Shown here piece after piece: positions 1-6,817 of a stretch of 10,365 nucleotides of DNA. Position 1 is the first letter of the stretch; the number at the start of each line of letters is the position of its first letter. A program made the position numbers and the translations under genes. Origin of the DNA: Bacteroidota bacterium (GTDB taxonomy: Bacteria; Bacteroidota; Bacteroidia; Cytophagales; Cyclobacteriaceae); assembly GCA_023417955.1 (NCBI GenBank), contig JAEZDW010000138.1, positions 1 through 10,365 on the forward strand, written 5' to 3'. The notes beneath the pieces were generated by a model, which was given only the letters and a program-made list of their open reading frames with translations, searched no databases and was not told the DNA's origin.

Positions 1-126
1 GTTATTGACTTTGGGGTTGGGATCATCAGAATCGCGGCACGAAACGACAAGGAGTGCTGCAAGAATCAAGATGTAAAAACGACCGGGATTTCGCCCCCCC
101 TGGACATTTGCATTCGTGGTTTTCAT
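1..126 (-). CDS. Lipoprotein, N-terminal fragment (gene runs off left edge)
   Basis: An open frame reads leftward from an ATG at 126-124 to the window edge, giving 42 residues with no stop. I translated it by hand. The N-terminus is basic and polar (about 16 residues, ending GRNPGR), followed by a hydrophobic stretch (FYILILAALL) and a lipobox VVSC with the cysteine at residue 30. The next residues, RDSDDPNPK, are acidic and proline-rich, resembling the surface-export signal known for Bacteroidota lipoproteins. This fits a type II signal peptide and a lipidated exported protein. The mature domain lies outside the window, so its function is unknown. It is divergent from the lamin-tail/DUF4956 cluster and its early mature sequence resembles that of the lamin-tail lipoprotein (DPDPDV), so the two may be functionally linked; that is inference. 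A run of seven G (94-100, minus strand) sits between the start and the signal peptide. Confidence 0.72.
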   Translation of the reverse strand, partial: MKTTNANVQGGRNPGRFYILILAALLVVSCRDSDDPNPKVNN

Positions 127-356
127 AACTAACGGTTCCTGTTCTAAGGTTCACATATCCTAAAAAGTTCTGCCCGGCGGCGGATTATTAAAAAAACGGC
201 CGTCAAAACGTCTGAAAGACAGTGCAAGTTGCTGAAAAATACCATAATAATAATCTTATCCTGGTTTTTTGCCTTCCGCTTCACGAAATTTCAGGAAGAC
301 TGAATTCATTGATATATTCAACCCGATTTAGATTATTCAATTTAAGATACCATTTA
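127..356. other. Divergent intergenic region between two lipoprotein genes
   Basis: This region must hold the promoters of both the leftward lipoprotein gene and the rightward four-gene cluster. A weak candidate Bacteroidota-type promoter on the plus strand is TTG at 229-231, 19 bases, then TAATCTTA at 251-258, against a TTG / TAnnTTTG consensus. The second element matches only partly. No convincing consensus was seen for the minus-strand gene. An 8-bp palindrome ACGGCCGT lies at 196-203. An open frame extends upstream of the lamin-tail gene to a GTG at 222, but that extension is polar and mixed and precedes a complete signal peptide, so it is treated as untranslated. Confidence 0.45.
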
Positions 357-1604
357 ATGTTTTGTTCTCCCCATGTGCGGTTGTTCTTTGTTGCCGGCTT
401 TCTTCTGACAATCATTTTCTTTCCGTCCTGTACGTCTCCTGAAGATCCCGATCCCGATGTTACCGCTGACGAAAAAGTATACATAAATGAACTTTACGCT
501 TCCGGAGATGACTGGATTGAACTGTATAACGCCAATCCAACACCCGTCGATATCTCAGGATATAAAATCTACGACGATCCTTCGAAAAAATACACGCTGC
601 CATCGGGCATCACGATCGCAGCCAATGATTATCTCATAATAAATGCCAACGACCTGAATACTGGTCTGAACACAAACTTCAAACTTACTTCCGCAGGTGA
701 AACGGTCTATCTCGAGAATAAGTCTGGCAATGTCATAGACAAGGTCACTTTCCCCGCATTACTGAACAATCAATCTTATGCACGTATTCCTGATGGTTCT
801 GCAACGCTGGTTATCACAGGTACACCAACTAAGAACGACAGCAACGCTGATTCGCCTTCCATTACGGAAGTAACGCGTGCCCCATTGATTCCCGGGCTGA
901 CCGATGAGGTAACCATTTCGACGCAGTTTGCAGCGTCGGCGGACGTGAACGAGGTGAATTTGCACTACCGCTTTGATGACGGTCCGTATGAGTCGATAGC
1001 GATGACATTCTCCGCCGGGTTGTATCACGCAACTATTCCCGCCAAGAATTCCACTGGCAAAGTGGACTACTACATTGAGGCAAAAGGCTCGTCAGGAAAT
1101 TCATCGTTCAGGCCATCCGATGCGCCCGGTGATCCCTACACCTATCTGCTGAATACCGACGACCTGCCGCCGCTTTTTGTCAATGAGTTTATGGCACTGA
1201 ACATGACGTGTTGTTCTGATGAGGCTGGCGAATTCGAAGACTGGATTGAGATTTATAACGCTGGTGACGAGCCAATTAACATCGCGGGTTACTACCTTTC
1301 GGATGATCCTGATAGTCCGTTTAACAGCCGGATCAGGTCTACAAATGCTGCTGAAACAACTATTCCTGCAAAGGGATTTATTGTCATCTGGGCAGATGGT
1401 GACCGTGATCAGGGTGTGCGCCACGTTGACTTCAGATTGAATCAGGGTGGCGAAGCAGTGATCCTGAATTATATTGACGGACGCCAGATTGATGCCCACG
1501 CGTTTGGAACCCAGGCCGCTGATAAATCAACAGGTCGAGTTCCTGATGGAACGGGTGCTTTTAAGGAGCTGCCAGCTCCTTCACCCGGAGCTTCTAATGA
1601 ATAA
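357..1604 (+). CDS. Secreted lipoprotein with two lamin-tail domains flanking an Ig-like domain
   Basis: 415 residues from the ATG at 357. That start places a signal peptide at the extreme N-terminus: basic/polar head, hydrophobic LFFVAGFLLTIIFF, then PSC with the cysteine at residue 25. The bases before -1 (F, P) make the lipobox non-ideal. The following SPEDPDPDV is acidic, as in Bacteroidota surface lipoproteins. Domain order: lamin-tail domain (LTD) 1 at about 40-158 (INELY, WIELYN at 53-58, SGYKIYDD, RIPDG); an Ig/FN3-like beta domain at about 169-268 (VNLHYRFDDG, YYIEAKG); LTD 2 at about 272-410 (VNEFMA, WIEIYN at 296-301, AGYYLSDDPD, GRVPDG). LTDs are non-catalytic beta-sandwich modules, often attached to secreted nucleases or CotH-type kinases; none is attached here. 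It is the first gene of the cluster, 22 bp before the DUF4956 gene. It probably binds a ligand or partner at the cell surface or in the periplasm. The family call is firm, the function unknown. Confidence 0.86.
   Translation: MFCSPHVRLFFVAGFLLTIIFFPSCTSPEDPDPDVTADEKVYINELYASGDDWIELYNANPTPVDISGYKIYDDPSKKYTLPSGITIAANDYLIINANDLNTGLNTNFKLTSAGETVYLENKSGNVIDKVTFPALLNNQSYARIPDGSATLVITGTPTKNDSNADSPSITEVTRAPLIPGLTDEVTISTQFAASADVNEVNLHYRFDDGPYESIAMTFSAGLYHATIPAKNSTGKVDYYIEAKGSSGNSSFRPSDAPGDPYTYLLNTDDLPPLFVNEFMALNMTCCSDEAGEFEDWIEIYNAGDEPINIAGYYLSDDPDSPFNSRIRSTNAAETTIPAKGFIVIWADGDRDQGVRHVDFRLNQGGEAVILNYIDGRQIDAHAFGTQAADKSTGRVPDGTGAFKELPAPSPGASNE
1563..1581 (+). repeat. Perfect 8-bp inverted repeat with 3-nt loop at the end of the lamin-tail gene
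   Basis: AAGGAGCT at 1563-1570, loop GCC, then AGCTCCTT at 1574-1581. In RNA this would form an 8-bp stem with a very tight loop. It lies inside the last codons of the lamin-tail gene, 45 bp before the DUF4956 start. No U-tract follows (the next bases are CACCCGG), so it is not a classical intrinsic terminator. It could be an mRNA processing or stability element separating the lipoprotein message from the membrane-protein message, or chance in coding sequence. Confidence 0.5.
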
Positions 1605-1626
1605 ATTATACCTGACCTGACACTTC

Positions 1627-2301
1627 ATGTTCGAGCTATTTCCCGACGGGCCTGTTTACGAGTATCCACAACTCATCAACATAACATATTCTTTCATCTG
1701 GGCATTCCTGCTTGCGTCTGTAATCGCCATTACGCACCGGCTGACTTTCACTGGTGATCACTATCCAAAGAATTTCTTTCAGGCATTGGTACTGGGTTCT
1801 GTCGTGACCACAATGGTCATGATGGCTATCGGTGACAGCCTCGCACGTGGCCTCGGCGTATTTGGAGCGATGGCGATTATTCGTTTTCGCACCCGTATCG
1901 ATGATCCCCGCGACGTGTTGTTTCTCTTCGCGGCATTGAGTACCGGTCTCGCAGTTGGCGTGTACGGATTCACGATATCCTTTGTCGGCGCCGTGCTCTT
2001 TTGTGCAGCTGCCGCAATATTGCATTTTTCGGCATTCAGGAACGTAGCGCTGCATCACCACCTGTTCTTTAACCTGCCGCAAACGGAGAGTCTTCCTCCT
2101 GTTGTCGATATCGTTAAAAAGAATTGTTCGGACTTCCGACAGGTGAGCATCGCGTACACAAAGGAAAATGTGTTTCGATATCAGTACGACATCGCCATGA
2201 AGAAGGGGGTAAGTAAGGATATGCTGATTAATGATCTCAAATCCCTGCCGGGTATCGGTGGACTGCGTCTTACGTCGAATGAACTGACAACTACGCCATG
2301 A
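1627..2301 (+). CDS. DUF4956 multi-pass membrane protein
   Basis: 224 residues. The family hallmark is clear: a conserved block at about 73-104, ARGLGVFG then GAMAIIRFRTRIDDPRD, continuing VLFLFAALSTGLA. DUF4956 proteins are small inner-membrane proteins, related in style to MgtC, often encoded next to CotH-kinase and VTC-type polyphosphate polymerase genes; their biochemical role is not established. Likely membrane segments are at about 20-37, 50-68, 97-115 and 117-137. The conserved Arg/Asp-rich stretch lies between segments. Residues 150-224 form a soluble tail (RQVSIAYTKENVFRYQYDIA, then LINDLKSLPGIGGLRL) whose alternating pattern suggests a small alpha/beta ACT- or ferredoxin-like domain; that is inference. 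The ATG at 1627 follows the lamin-tail stop by 22 bp without a recognisable Shine-Dalgarno sequence, and the stop overlaps the HlyD-like start (ATGA at 2298-2301). With adaptor and channel genes downstream, it is the only candidate inner-membrane partner in this cluster. Confidence 0.9.
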   Translation: MFELFPDGPVYEYPQLINITYSFIWAFLLASVIAITHRLTFTGDHYPKNFFQALVLGSVVTTMVMMAIGDSLARGLGVFGAMAIIRFRTRIDDPRDVLFLFAALSTGLAVGVYGFTISFVGAVLFCAAAAILHFSAFRNVALHHHLFFNLPQTESLPPVVDIVKKNCSDFRQVSIAYTKENVFRYQYDIAMKKGVSKDMLINDLKSLPGIGGLRLTSNELTTTP

Positions 2302-3275
2302 GAGTAAATGGATTTTATCTGTTAGTGGGTGCGTTGTTTTGCGCCATGCTTTTCATCAGCCTGCGCTTCTTTCGCGGCACCGGCCATGCGTCGGTAGGCA
2401 TCGCCTATGCCAAGGGTTACACGATTACGGCTGAAAAACCGGCAGTTGTTACGGCAGTGAATGTCGTGCCTGGTCAGGAGATCAAAGAAGGGCAGCTCCT
2501 GATCGAGTTGTCGAGTAACGACCTTGAAATGGAGATCGAAAAACTCGTGCAGCGAATCGCCGTTCTCGAGTCCGAGCAAATTGAGAAGAAAAAAGCAGTG
2601 AGTTCCCGGATTGCGCTCATACGTGCAGAGACCGGTGTAAAGATCGAGGAGTTGAATACCGACATTGCGGAAACGGAAAGCGACCTTCGACTCAACCGTC
2701 AGCTGACAAAAAATCATCAGCTGGCGCGCGACTCCACTGCCGATCAGCCTATGCTGGAAAAAATCAATGCGTTGAAGCAACAACGCGCGCGCCATGAGGA
2801 TGCGATAACGGTGAGGATTGCCGAGATTGTTCGCGAAAACCAGACGGAGCAATTCATGCTGGAGAACGAAATCAAGTTGCTCCGGAAAGAACTTGATCTC
2901 CTGCTTGATCAGAAGAAAAAACTAAACAAATATGCGACTGCATCAGGGGTTGTTGAATCTGTCTTTGTTCGCGCAGGTGAGCAGATAGATTCGTATAGCC
3001 CTATCGTTTCCGTGAACCCTTTACATCCAACAGCTATTGTTGGATACCTGGTAGGACGAAAGGAGCCGCTACCGGTTGGCAGCCTCGTATCCATATCATC
3101 CTATGAGCGCCCACGGTTTGTTACCACTGGAAAAATTATTGGCTACGGATCGGTGGTTCAATTGCCCGACATTCTTCAAAAGTCTACAGCTGTCAGAGCA
3201 TTTGGACGCGAGGTCTTTATTGAAAGCCCGGCAGAGAACACCCTTGCGGCAGGTGAAAAAGTACTCATCAAATGA
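2298..3275 (+). CDS. HlyD/membrane fusion protein (periplasmic adaptor)
   Basis: 325 residues. One N-terminal membrane anchor at about 6-23 (FYLLVGALFCAMLFISL) is followed by the first half of a lipoyl domain at about 44-75 (AEKPAVVTAVNVVPGQEIKEG). A long charged coiled-coil hairpin spans about 76-211, and the second lipoyl half is at 212-238 (YATASGVVESVFVRAGEQI). A beta-barrel-like region runs to the C-terminus (AIVGYLVGRKEPLPVGSLV and later). This is the canonical adaptor layout, linking an inner-membrane component to a TolC-type channel across the periplasm. The hairpin is long, which suits tip-to-tip docking on an outer-membrane channel. It overlaps its upstream (DUF4956) and downstream (TolC-like) neighbours by ATGA, so coordinated stoichiometry is likely. 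No pump gene accompanies it in the window. The family call is secure; the transported substrate, if any, is unknown. Confidence 0.88.
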   Translation: MRVNGFYLLVGALFCAMLFISLRFFRGTGHASVGIAYAKGYTITAEKPAVVTAVNVVPGQEIKEGQLLIELSSNDLEMEIEKLVQRIAVLESEQIEKKKAVSSRIALIRAETGVKIEELNTDIAETESDLRLNRQLTKNHQLARDSTADQPMLEKINALKQQRARHEDAITVRIAEIVRENQTEQFMLENEIKLLRKELDLLLDQKKKLNKYATASGVVESVFVRAGEQIDSYSPIVSVNPLHPTAIVGYLVGRKEPLPVGSLVSISSYERPRFVTTGKIIGYGSVVQLPDILQKSTAVRAFGREVFIESPAENTLAAGEKVLIK

Positions 3276-4531
3276 AACGTGCGGGCCGTATATTCTTTTT
3301 TATTGTCTTAACCGCCTTAGGGTCGGGGAACTTTGTAAATGGTCAGGTTACCATGGAAGAGTTTCTGCATTCGGCCGTCGCAGATCACATGGTGAAATCG
3401 TTCCATGACCAGATCGACTGGCTCAAGCGAAAGAACTATGCGCTTTCCCCGATTCGCCAGGTACAGCTGCGATACCAAAATCGCGAGTTGCTTGATACAC
3501 AAAATGAGTTCGGACTCCGGATAAGTCCTGCCAACCCCTGGGAAATGAAGGCAACGGATCGGTACTATGAGAACGTTCGAAACTCACTGGGATTCGAAAA
3601 GGAACTTGCGATTCGTGAGGCGCTGTTTGAACGATACCTGACTGTAGCCGAATACAAGTATCGCATGGAATTGAATGCGTTGAGTATTGCAGGGCAAGAG
3701 TCATTGAACCGGCAACTCAGGATTCTGCAACAACAAAGCGGCAGCCGCAATTTCGATGCGGATGAATATGCAGAATTGCAGATCGACCAGCTCGACTATG
3801 AAGCAAGTCAGCGCGAATACGAATATGAGATCAGCAATCAGATCAGCAGTATCGTCAGACTTTACCCAAAAGCATCGGGACATTCCATTACGTGGTCACC
3901 CGACAAAATGATTTCAGTAGAGCGAATCCGCGACGTGGTTGACAGCCTTGCAGCGATTTCAGTGAAGTCGACACTCGTTGCTTTTCAGCAACAGCAGATC
4001 AACATTGCAAAAAGTCAGTATGCGCTGGAGAAGTCAAATGTGAACATCGGATTTGGTCAGCTGGAGTATGACTTCAGAAGGTACCACCAGCAACGTACGC
4101 CGATCAATTTTGGATTTGGCGTCACGCTGCCTATAGCAAATCCCAATAAACCTGATATGGCGCGCCGGCGGCTGCAGCAGATTGAGGCCGAATACGAGCT
4201 TAAGGCGGCAGAGGATGAAACTGGTGTCGACATGGTGATCTACCAGGAAAAAATCAAGAGGCTCATCAACAGTTATGACGTACTGAAGAAACGAATCGAG
4301 GAACTTGAGACCAGTGATTTCGCGCAGACGCTAAGTTCGATTAATGGCGGCGATCCGTTTTTGTTTGTTCAGTTCAATGAACGCGTAAGCCGACTGGGGA
4401 AAGTCCTGATTCAATTAAGAAACGATATCGTGGTTACCTACATTGAATATCTGACCTTTTCCGACAGGATTCAGCAACAACCGTTGGTCAACTTTCTTTC
4501 CCCTGCTCTCACACCGCTGGTTGAGGAGTAG
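3272..4531 (+). CDS. TolC-like outer-membrane efflux protein (divergent)
   Basis: 419 residues. The signal peptide is hydrophobic (IFFFIVLTALGSG) with likely cleavage near residue 24-25 (NFVNG/Q). The rest is largely helical and Gln/Glu/Arg-rich, in two comparable halves. Each half has a short beta-like stretch between long helices: about 72-90 (ELLDTQNEFGLRISPANPW) and about 256-290 (VNIGFGQLEYDF, then INFGFGVTLPIANP). The second is followed by RRRLQQIEAEYELKAAEDE. Helix, two strands, helix, repeated, is the TolC/OEP plan, and the GFGVTLPI...NP pattern recurs in that family. The length is slightly short for the family (usually 420-490). The start overlaps the adaptor stop (ATGA at 3272-3275). 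Given that neighbour, it probably forms the trimeric outer-membrane duct of the same complex. The sequence is divergent, so a non-exporting structural role cannot be excluded. No terminator-like hairpin was seen after the TAG at 4529-4531. Confidence 0.8.
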   Translation: MKRAGRIFFFIVLTALGSGNFVNGQVTMEEFLHSAVADHMVKSFHDQIDWLKRKNYALSPIRQVQLRYQNRELLDTQNEFGLRISPANPWEMKATDRYYENVRNSLGFEKELAIREALFERYLTVAEYKYRMELNALSIAGQESLNRQLRILQQQSGSRNFDADEYAELQIDQLDYEASQREYEYEISNQISSIVRLYPKASGHSITWSPDKMISVERIRDVVDSLAAISVKSTLVAFQQQQINIAKSQYALEKSNVNIGFGQLEYDFRRYHQQRTPINFGFGVTLPIANPNKPDMARRRLQQIEAEYELKAAEDETGVDMVIYQEKIKRLINSYDVLKKRIEELETSDFAQTLSSINGGDPFLFVQFNERVSRLGKVLIQLRNDIVVTYIEYLTFSDRIQQQPLVNFLSPALTPLVEE

Positions 4532-4582
4532 GCTCCGGATATCACACTTTCACTTTAATGCATTAGGAGTTTTCTTCGTTTT

Positions 4583-4603
4583 GGTTATCTTACTTCGATA
4601 ACC
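4583..4603. promoter_or_regulatory. Inverted repeat just upstream of glpF (candidate operator or 5'-UTR hairpin)
   Basis: Perfect arms GGTTATC (4583-4589) and GATAACC (4597-4603) are separated by 7 bases (TTACTTC). The repeat ends 8 bp before the glpF ATG, in the 80-bp gap after the TolC-like gene. The symmetry and position fit a dimeric regulator's operator for the glp operon; alternatively, as RNA, it would form a hairpin near the start codon. No regulator gene lies nearby, and I did not recognise the half-site as that of a known glp regulator. No clear TTG / TAnnTTTG promoter was found in the gap. Confidence 0.5.
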
Positions 4604-4611
4604 GACGTCTT

Positions 4612-5316
4612 ATGAATCCATACCTTGCCGAGTTCATTGGCACACTTCTGCTCATTCTGTTAGGCAACGGCGTTGTTGCCGGGGTAACACTAAAAGGAAC
4701 CAAATCCGAAGGTGGGGGCTACCTTATGGTCTGCCTCGCCTGGGGTCTGGCGGTCATGCTTGGGATCTACGCAGCAGGCAGAATCAGTGGTGCACACATC
4801 AATCCCGCTGTTACCATTGCCCTTGTTGTCAGTGGTGACTTCCCGGCAAGTGATGCAGCGGGATACATGCTTGCCCAGCTTGCGGGTGCGTTTACCGGGG
4901 CTGTGCTCGTTTACCTTCACTACTACACGCATTGGAAACTGACTCCTGATCCGCTCATGAAGCTGGGAACGTTTTGCACCACGCCGGCTATGCGTTCGCC
5001 GATACACAATTTATTCAGCGAGTTTCTGGGGACTCTCGTACTTACGCTCGGTGTGCTCTTTATAGGTGCCAACGAATTTACAGAAGGGCTGAACCCGATA
5101 GTGCTCGGGGCATTGGTCACATCAATTGGTTTTGGATTTGGTGGCACGACCGGTTTTGCTATCAATCCGGCGCGTGATCTTGGTCCGCGTATAGCCCACG
5201 CGGTCTTGCCGATCCCCGGAAAGGGATCATCAGACTGGAGTTATAGCTGGATACCAGTAGTTGGTCCGTTGTTGGGTGGTGCGACAGGAGCATGGCTGTA
5301 TACAATCATATTCTGA
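4612..5316 (+). CDS. glpF: Glycerol facilitator (aquaglyceroporin, MIP family)
   Basis: 234 residues, six membrane segments in two inverted halves. It passively conducts glycerol (and probably other small polyols) across the inner membrane. The two pore half-helix motifs are SGAHINPAVT (NPA at 64-66) and TGFAINPARD (NPA at 185-187). The aspartate at 189 after NPAR marks glycerol channels rather than strict water channels. By alignment from memory with E. coli GlpF, the filter residues are kept: W44 (CLAWGLAV), F182 and R188. The loop between halves (TPDPLMKLGTFCTTPAMRSP) and the short insertion GKGSSDWSYS before the last segment are ordinary for the family. The ATG at 4612 gives the expected MNPYLAEFIGT start at the first helix, with no Shine-Dalgarno sequence. 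It is the first gene of the glp operon, with glpK 4 bp downstream. Confidence 0.95.
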   Translation: MNPYLAEFIGTLLLILLGNGVVAGVTLKGTKSEGGGYLMVCLAWGLAVMLGIYAAGRISGAHINPAVTIALVVSGDFPASDAAGYMLAQLAGAFTGAVLVYLHYYTHWKLTPDPLMKLGTFCTTPAMRSPIHNLFSEFLGTLVLTLGVLFIGANEFTEGLNPIVLGALVTSIGFGFGGTTGFAINPARDLGPRIAHAVLPIPGKGSSDWSYSWIPVVGPLLGGATGAWLYTIIF

Positions 5317-5320
5317 GTTT

Positions 5321-6811
5321 ATGAGCGAAAAATATATCCTTGCCCTCGATCAGGGGACCACGAGTTCGCGGGCAATACTTTTTGATAATAGCGCAGGCAT
5401 AAAAGGCATAGCGCAGGAAGAATTCCGTCAGATATTCCCGCAATCAGGCTGGGTGGAACATGATGCTAACGACATCTTGCGCAGTCAGCTGAATACCATG
5501 AACCGCGTGATTCAGGAGGCTGGGATCAAGCACACTCAGATCGTCGCCATTGGTATTACCAATCAGCGCGAGACCGCGGTGATGTGGGATAGAAAAACAG
5601 GCCAGCCAGTGCACAACGCAATTGTCTGGCAGGATAAACGAACTGCCCCAATCTGCGAAGCATTGAAGGAGAGAGGTCTTGAGGAACACGTGCGTAAGAC
5701 CACTGGTTTGGTTATCGATTCATATTTTTCCGGAACAAAGATCAAGTGGATGCTCGATAATGTTCCCGGCTTGCGCGAAAGGGCAACGAACGGCGAGATA
5801 GCATTTGGTACCGTCGACTCGTGGCTGATCTGGAATCTTACCAACGGCAAAGTTCATGTAACTGACTATACTAATGCGTCGCGTACAATGCTGTATGACA
5901 TTCGCAATTTGACCTGGGACAAGAAACTTCTCGATGAGCTGAGCATACCTGAGGCGATACTCCCTGAGGTTAAACCGAGTGCTGCTGAGTTTGGAACGTG
6001 TGAGCTCGATGGAATGTCTATTCCGATACGCGGAGTAGCGGGCGATCAACAGGCAGCGCTGTTTGGACAGGCGTGTTTCAATCCGGGCACCGCGAAGAAT
6101 ACGTATGGCACCGGTTGTTTTATGCTGATGAATACCGGCACGACAATTCAGCATTCGCGGAACGGCCTCATTACTACTATTGCATGGGGACTGGACGGCA
6201 AAGTCGAGTACGCGCTTGAGGGTAGCATCTTCATCGCCGGAGCTGCCGTGCAGTGGTTGCGCGATGGCTTGCGCATCATCGATCAGTCAAAAGACTCCGA
6301 ATACTTTGCTGCGAAGGCTTTGGGAACGAACGATGTGTATATGGTTCCGGCGTTTGCCGGTCTTGGCGCGCCTTATTGGGACATGTATGCACGCGGCGCG
6401 ATATTTGGACTTACACGTGATACGGGTAAAGAATACATCATAAAGGCAACACTTGAATCGCTGGCCTATCAGACACGCGATATCCTGGATGCCATGGAAG
6501 AAGATGCAGGCATCCGGTTAAAGAGCCTCAAGGTTGATGGGGGAGCGTCTGCCAACAACATCGTGATGCAGTTTCAGGCAGATATCCTGGGAACGCCTGT
6601 CGAAAGGCCCGCGATGGTTGAGTCAACAGCAATGGGGGCTGCTTATTTCGCGGGTATCCAGTCAGGTGTGTGGAAGAAGGAGGACATCGTGAACAATCGC
6701 AAGATTGACCGGACTTTTGAACCCGGGATGGATGAGGATACCAGAAACAGATTATACGCAGGTTGGAAAAAAGCCGTTTCCCGAACCATGAACTGGATTG
6801 ATAAGTCATAA
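5321..6811 (+). CDS. glpK: Glycerol kinase (FGGY family)
   Basis: 496 residues, close to the usual 495-505. It phosphorylates glycerol to sn-glycerol-3-phosphate with ATP in the cytoplasm, trapping what GlpF lets in. The N-terminal phosphate-binding loop is LDQGTTSSRAI (10-19). Glycerol-binding residues are R83 and E84 (NQRET) and Y135 (DSYFSGTK), with catalytic D242 in GVAGDQQAALFGQ. ATP-site segments are TYGTGCF (261-267) and DGGASANN (406-413); the FGGY C-terminal signature region is near GLGAPYWD (348-354). The ATG at 5321 is preferred over one at 5261, which would add 20 residues overlapping glpF and lies before the family's usual MxEKYILALDQGTT start. The loop before D242 (CELDGMSIPIRG) lacks the histidine that HPr phosphorylates in Firmicutes enzymes, and has serine where E. 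coli GlpK has the fructose-bisphosphate-binding arginine, so neither of those controls is expected. Confidence 0.97.
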   Translation: MSEKYILALDQGTTSSRAILFDNSAGIKGIAQEEFRQIFPQSGWVEHDANDILRSQLNTMNRVIQEAGIKHTQIVAIGITNQRETAVMWDRKTGQPVHNAIVWQDKRTAPICEALKERGLEEHVRKTTGLVIDSYFSGTKIKWMLDNVPGLRERATNGEIAFGTVDSWLIWNLTNGKVHVTDYTNASRTMLYDIRNLTWDKKLLDELSIPEAILPEVKPSAAEFGTCELDGMSIPIRGVAGDQQAALFGQACFNPGTAKNTYGTGCFMLMNTGTTIQHSRNGLITTIAWGLDGKVEYALEGSIFIAGAAVQWLRDGLRIIDQSKDSEYFAAKALGTNDVYMVPAFAGLGAPYWDMYARGAIFGLTRDTGKEYIIKATLESLAYQTRDILDAMEEDAGIRLKSLKVDGGASANNIVMQFQADILGTPVERPAMVESTAMGAAYFAGIQSGVWKKEDIVNNRKIDRTFEPGMDEDTRNRLYAGWKKAVSRTMNWIDKS

Positions 6812-6817
6812 CCACAT

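Noticed and set aside
222..356. GTG start at 222 extending the lamin-tail protein by 45 residues
   Set aside because: The extension lacks secretion features and would bury the signal peptide and lipobox; the ATG at 357 puts them at the N-terminus.
1563..1581. Hairpin read as an intrinsic terminator
   Set aside because: It lies inside the coding sequence and is followed by CACCCGG rather than a U-tract.
1636..2082. 148-codon minus-strand open frame opposite the DUF4956 gene
   Set aside because: Rich in Cys, His and Arg with no fold pattern, fully antisense to a conserved membrane protein gene.
3076..3408. 110-codon open frame on the plus strand across the adaptor and channel genes
   Set aside because: It overlaps two well-supported genes, is basic and low in recognisable structure, and resembles no family; a frame shadow.
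5261..5320. Upstream ATG giving GlpK 20 more residues
   Set aside because: It overlaps the end of glpF in another frame and precedes the family's normal MSEKYILALDQGTT beginning.
5720..6154. 144-codon minus-strand open frame opposite glpK
   Set aside because: Antisense to highly conserved GlpK sequence and without any domain signal.
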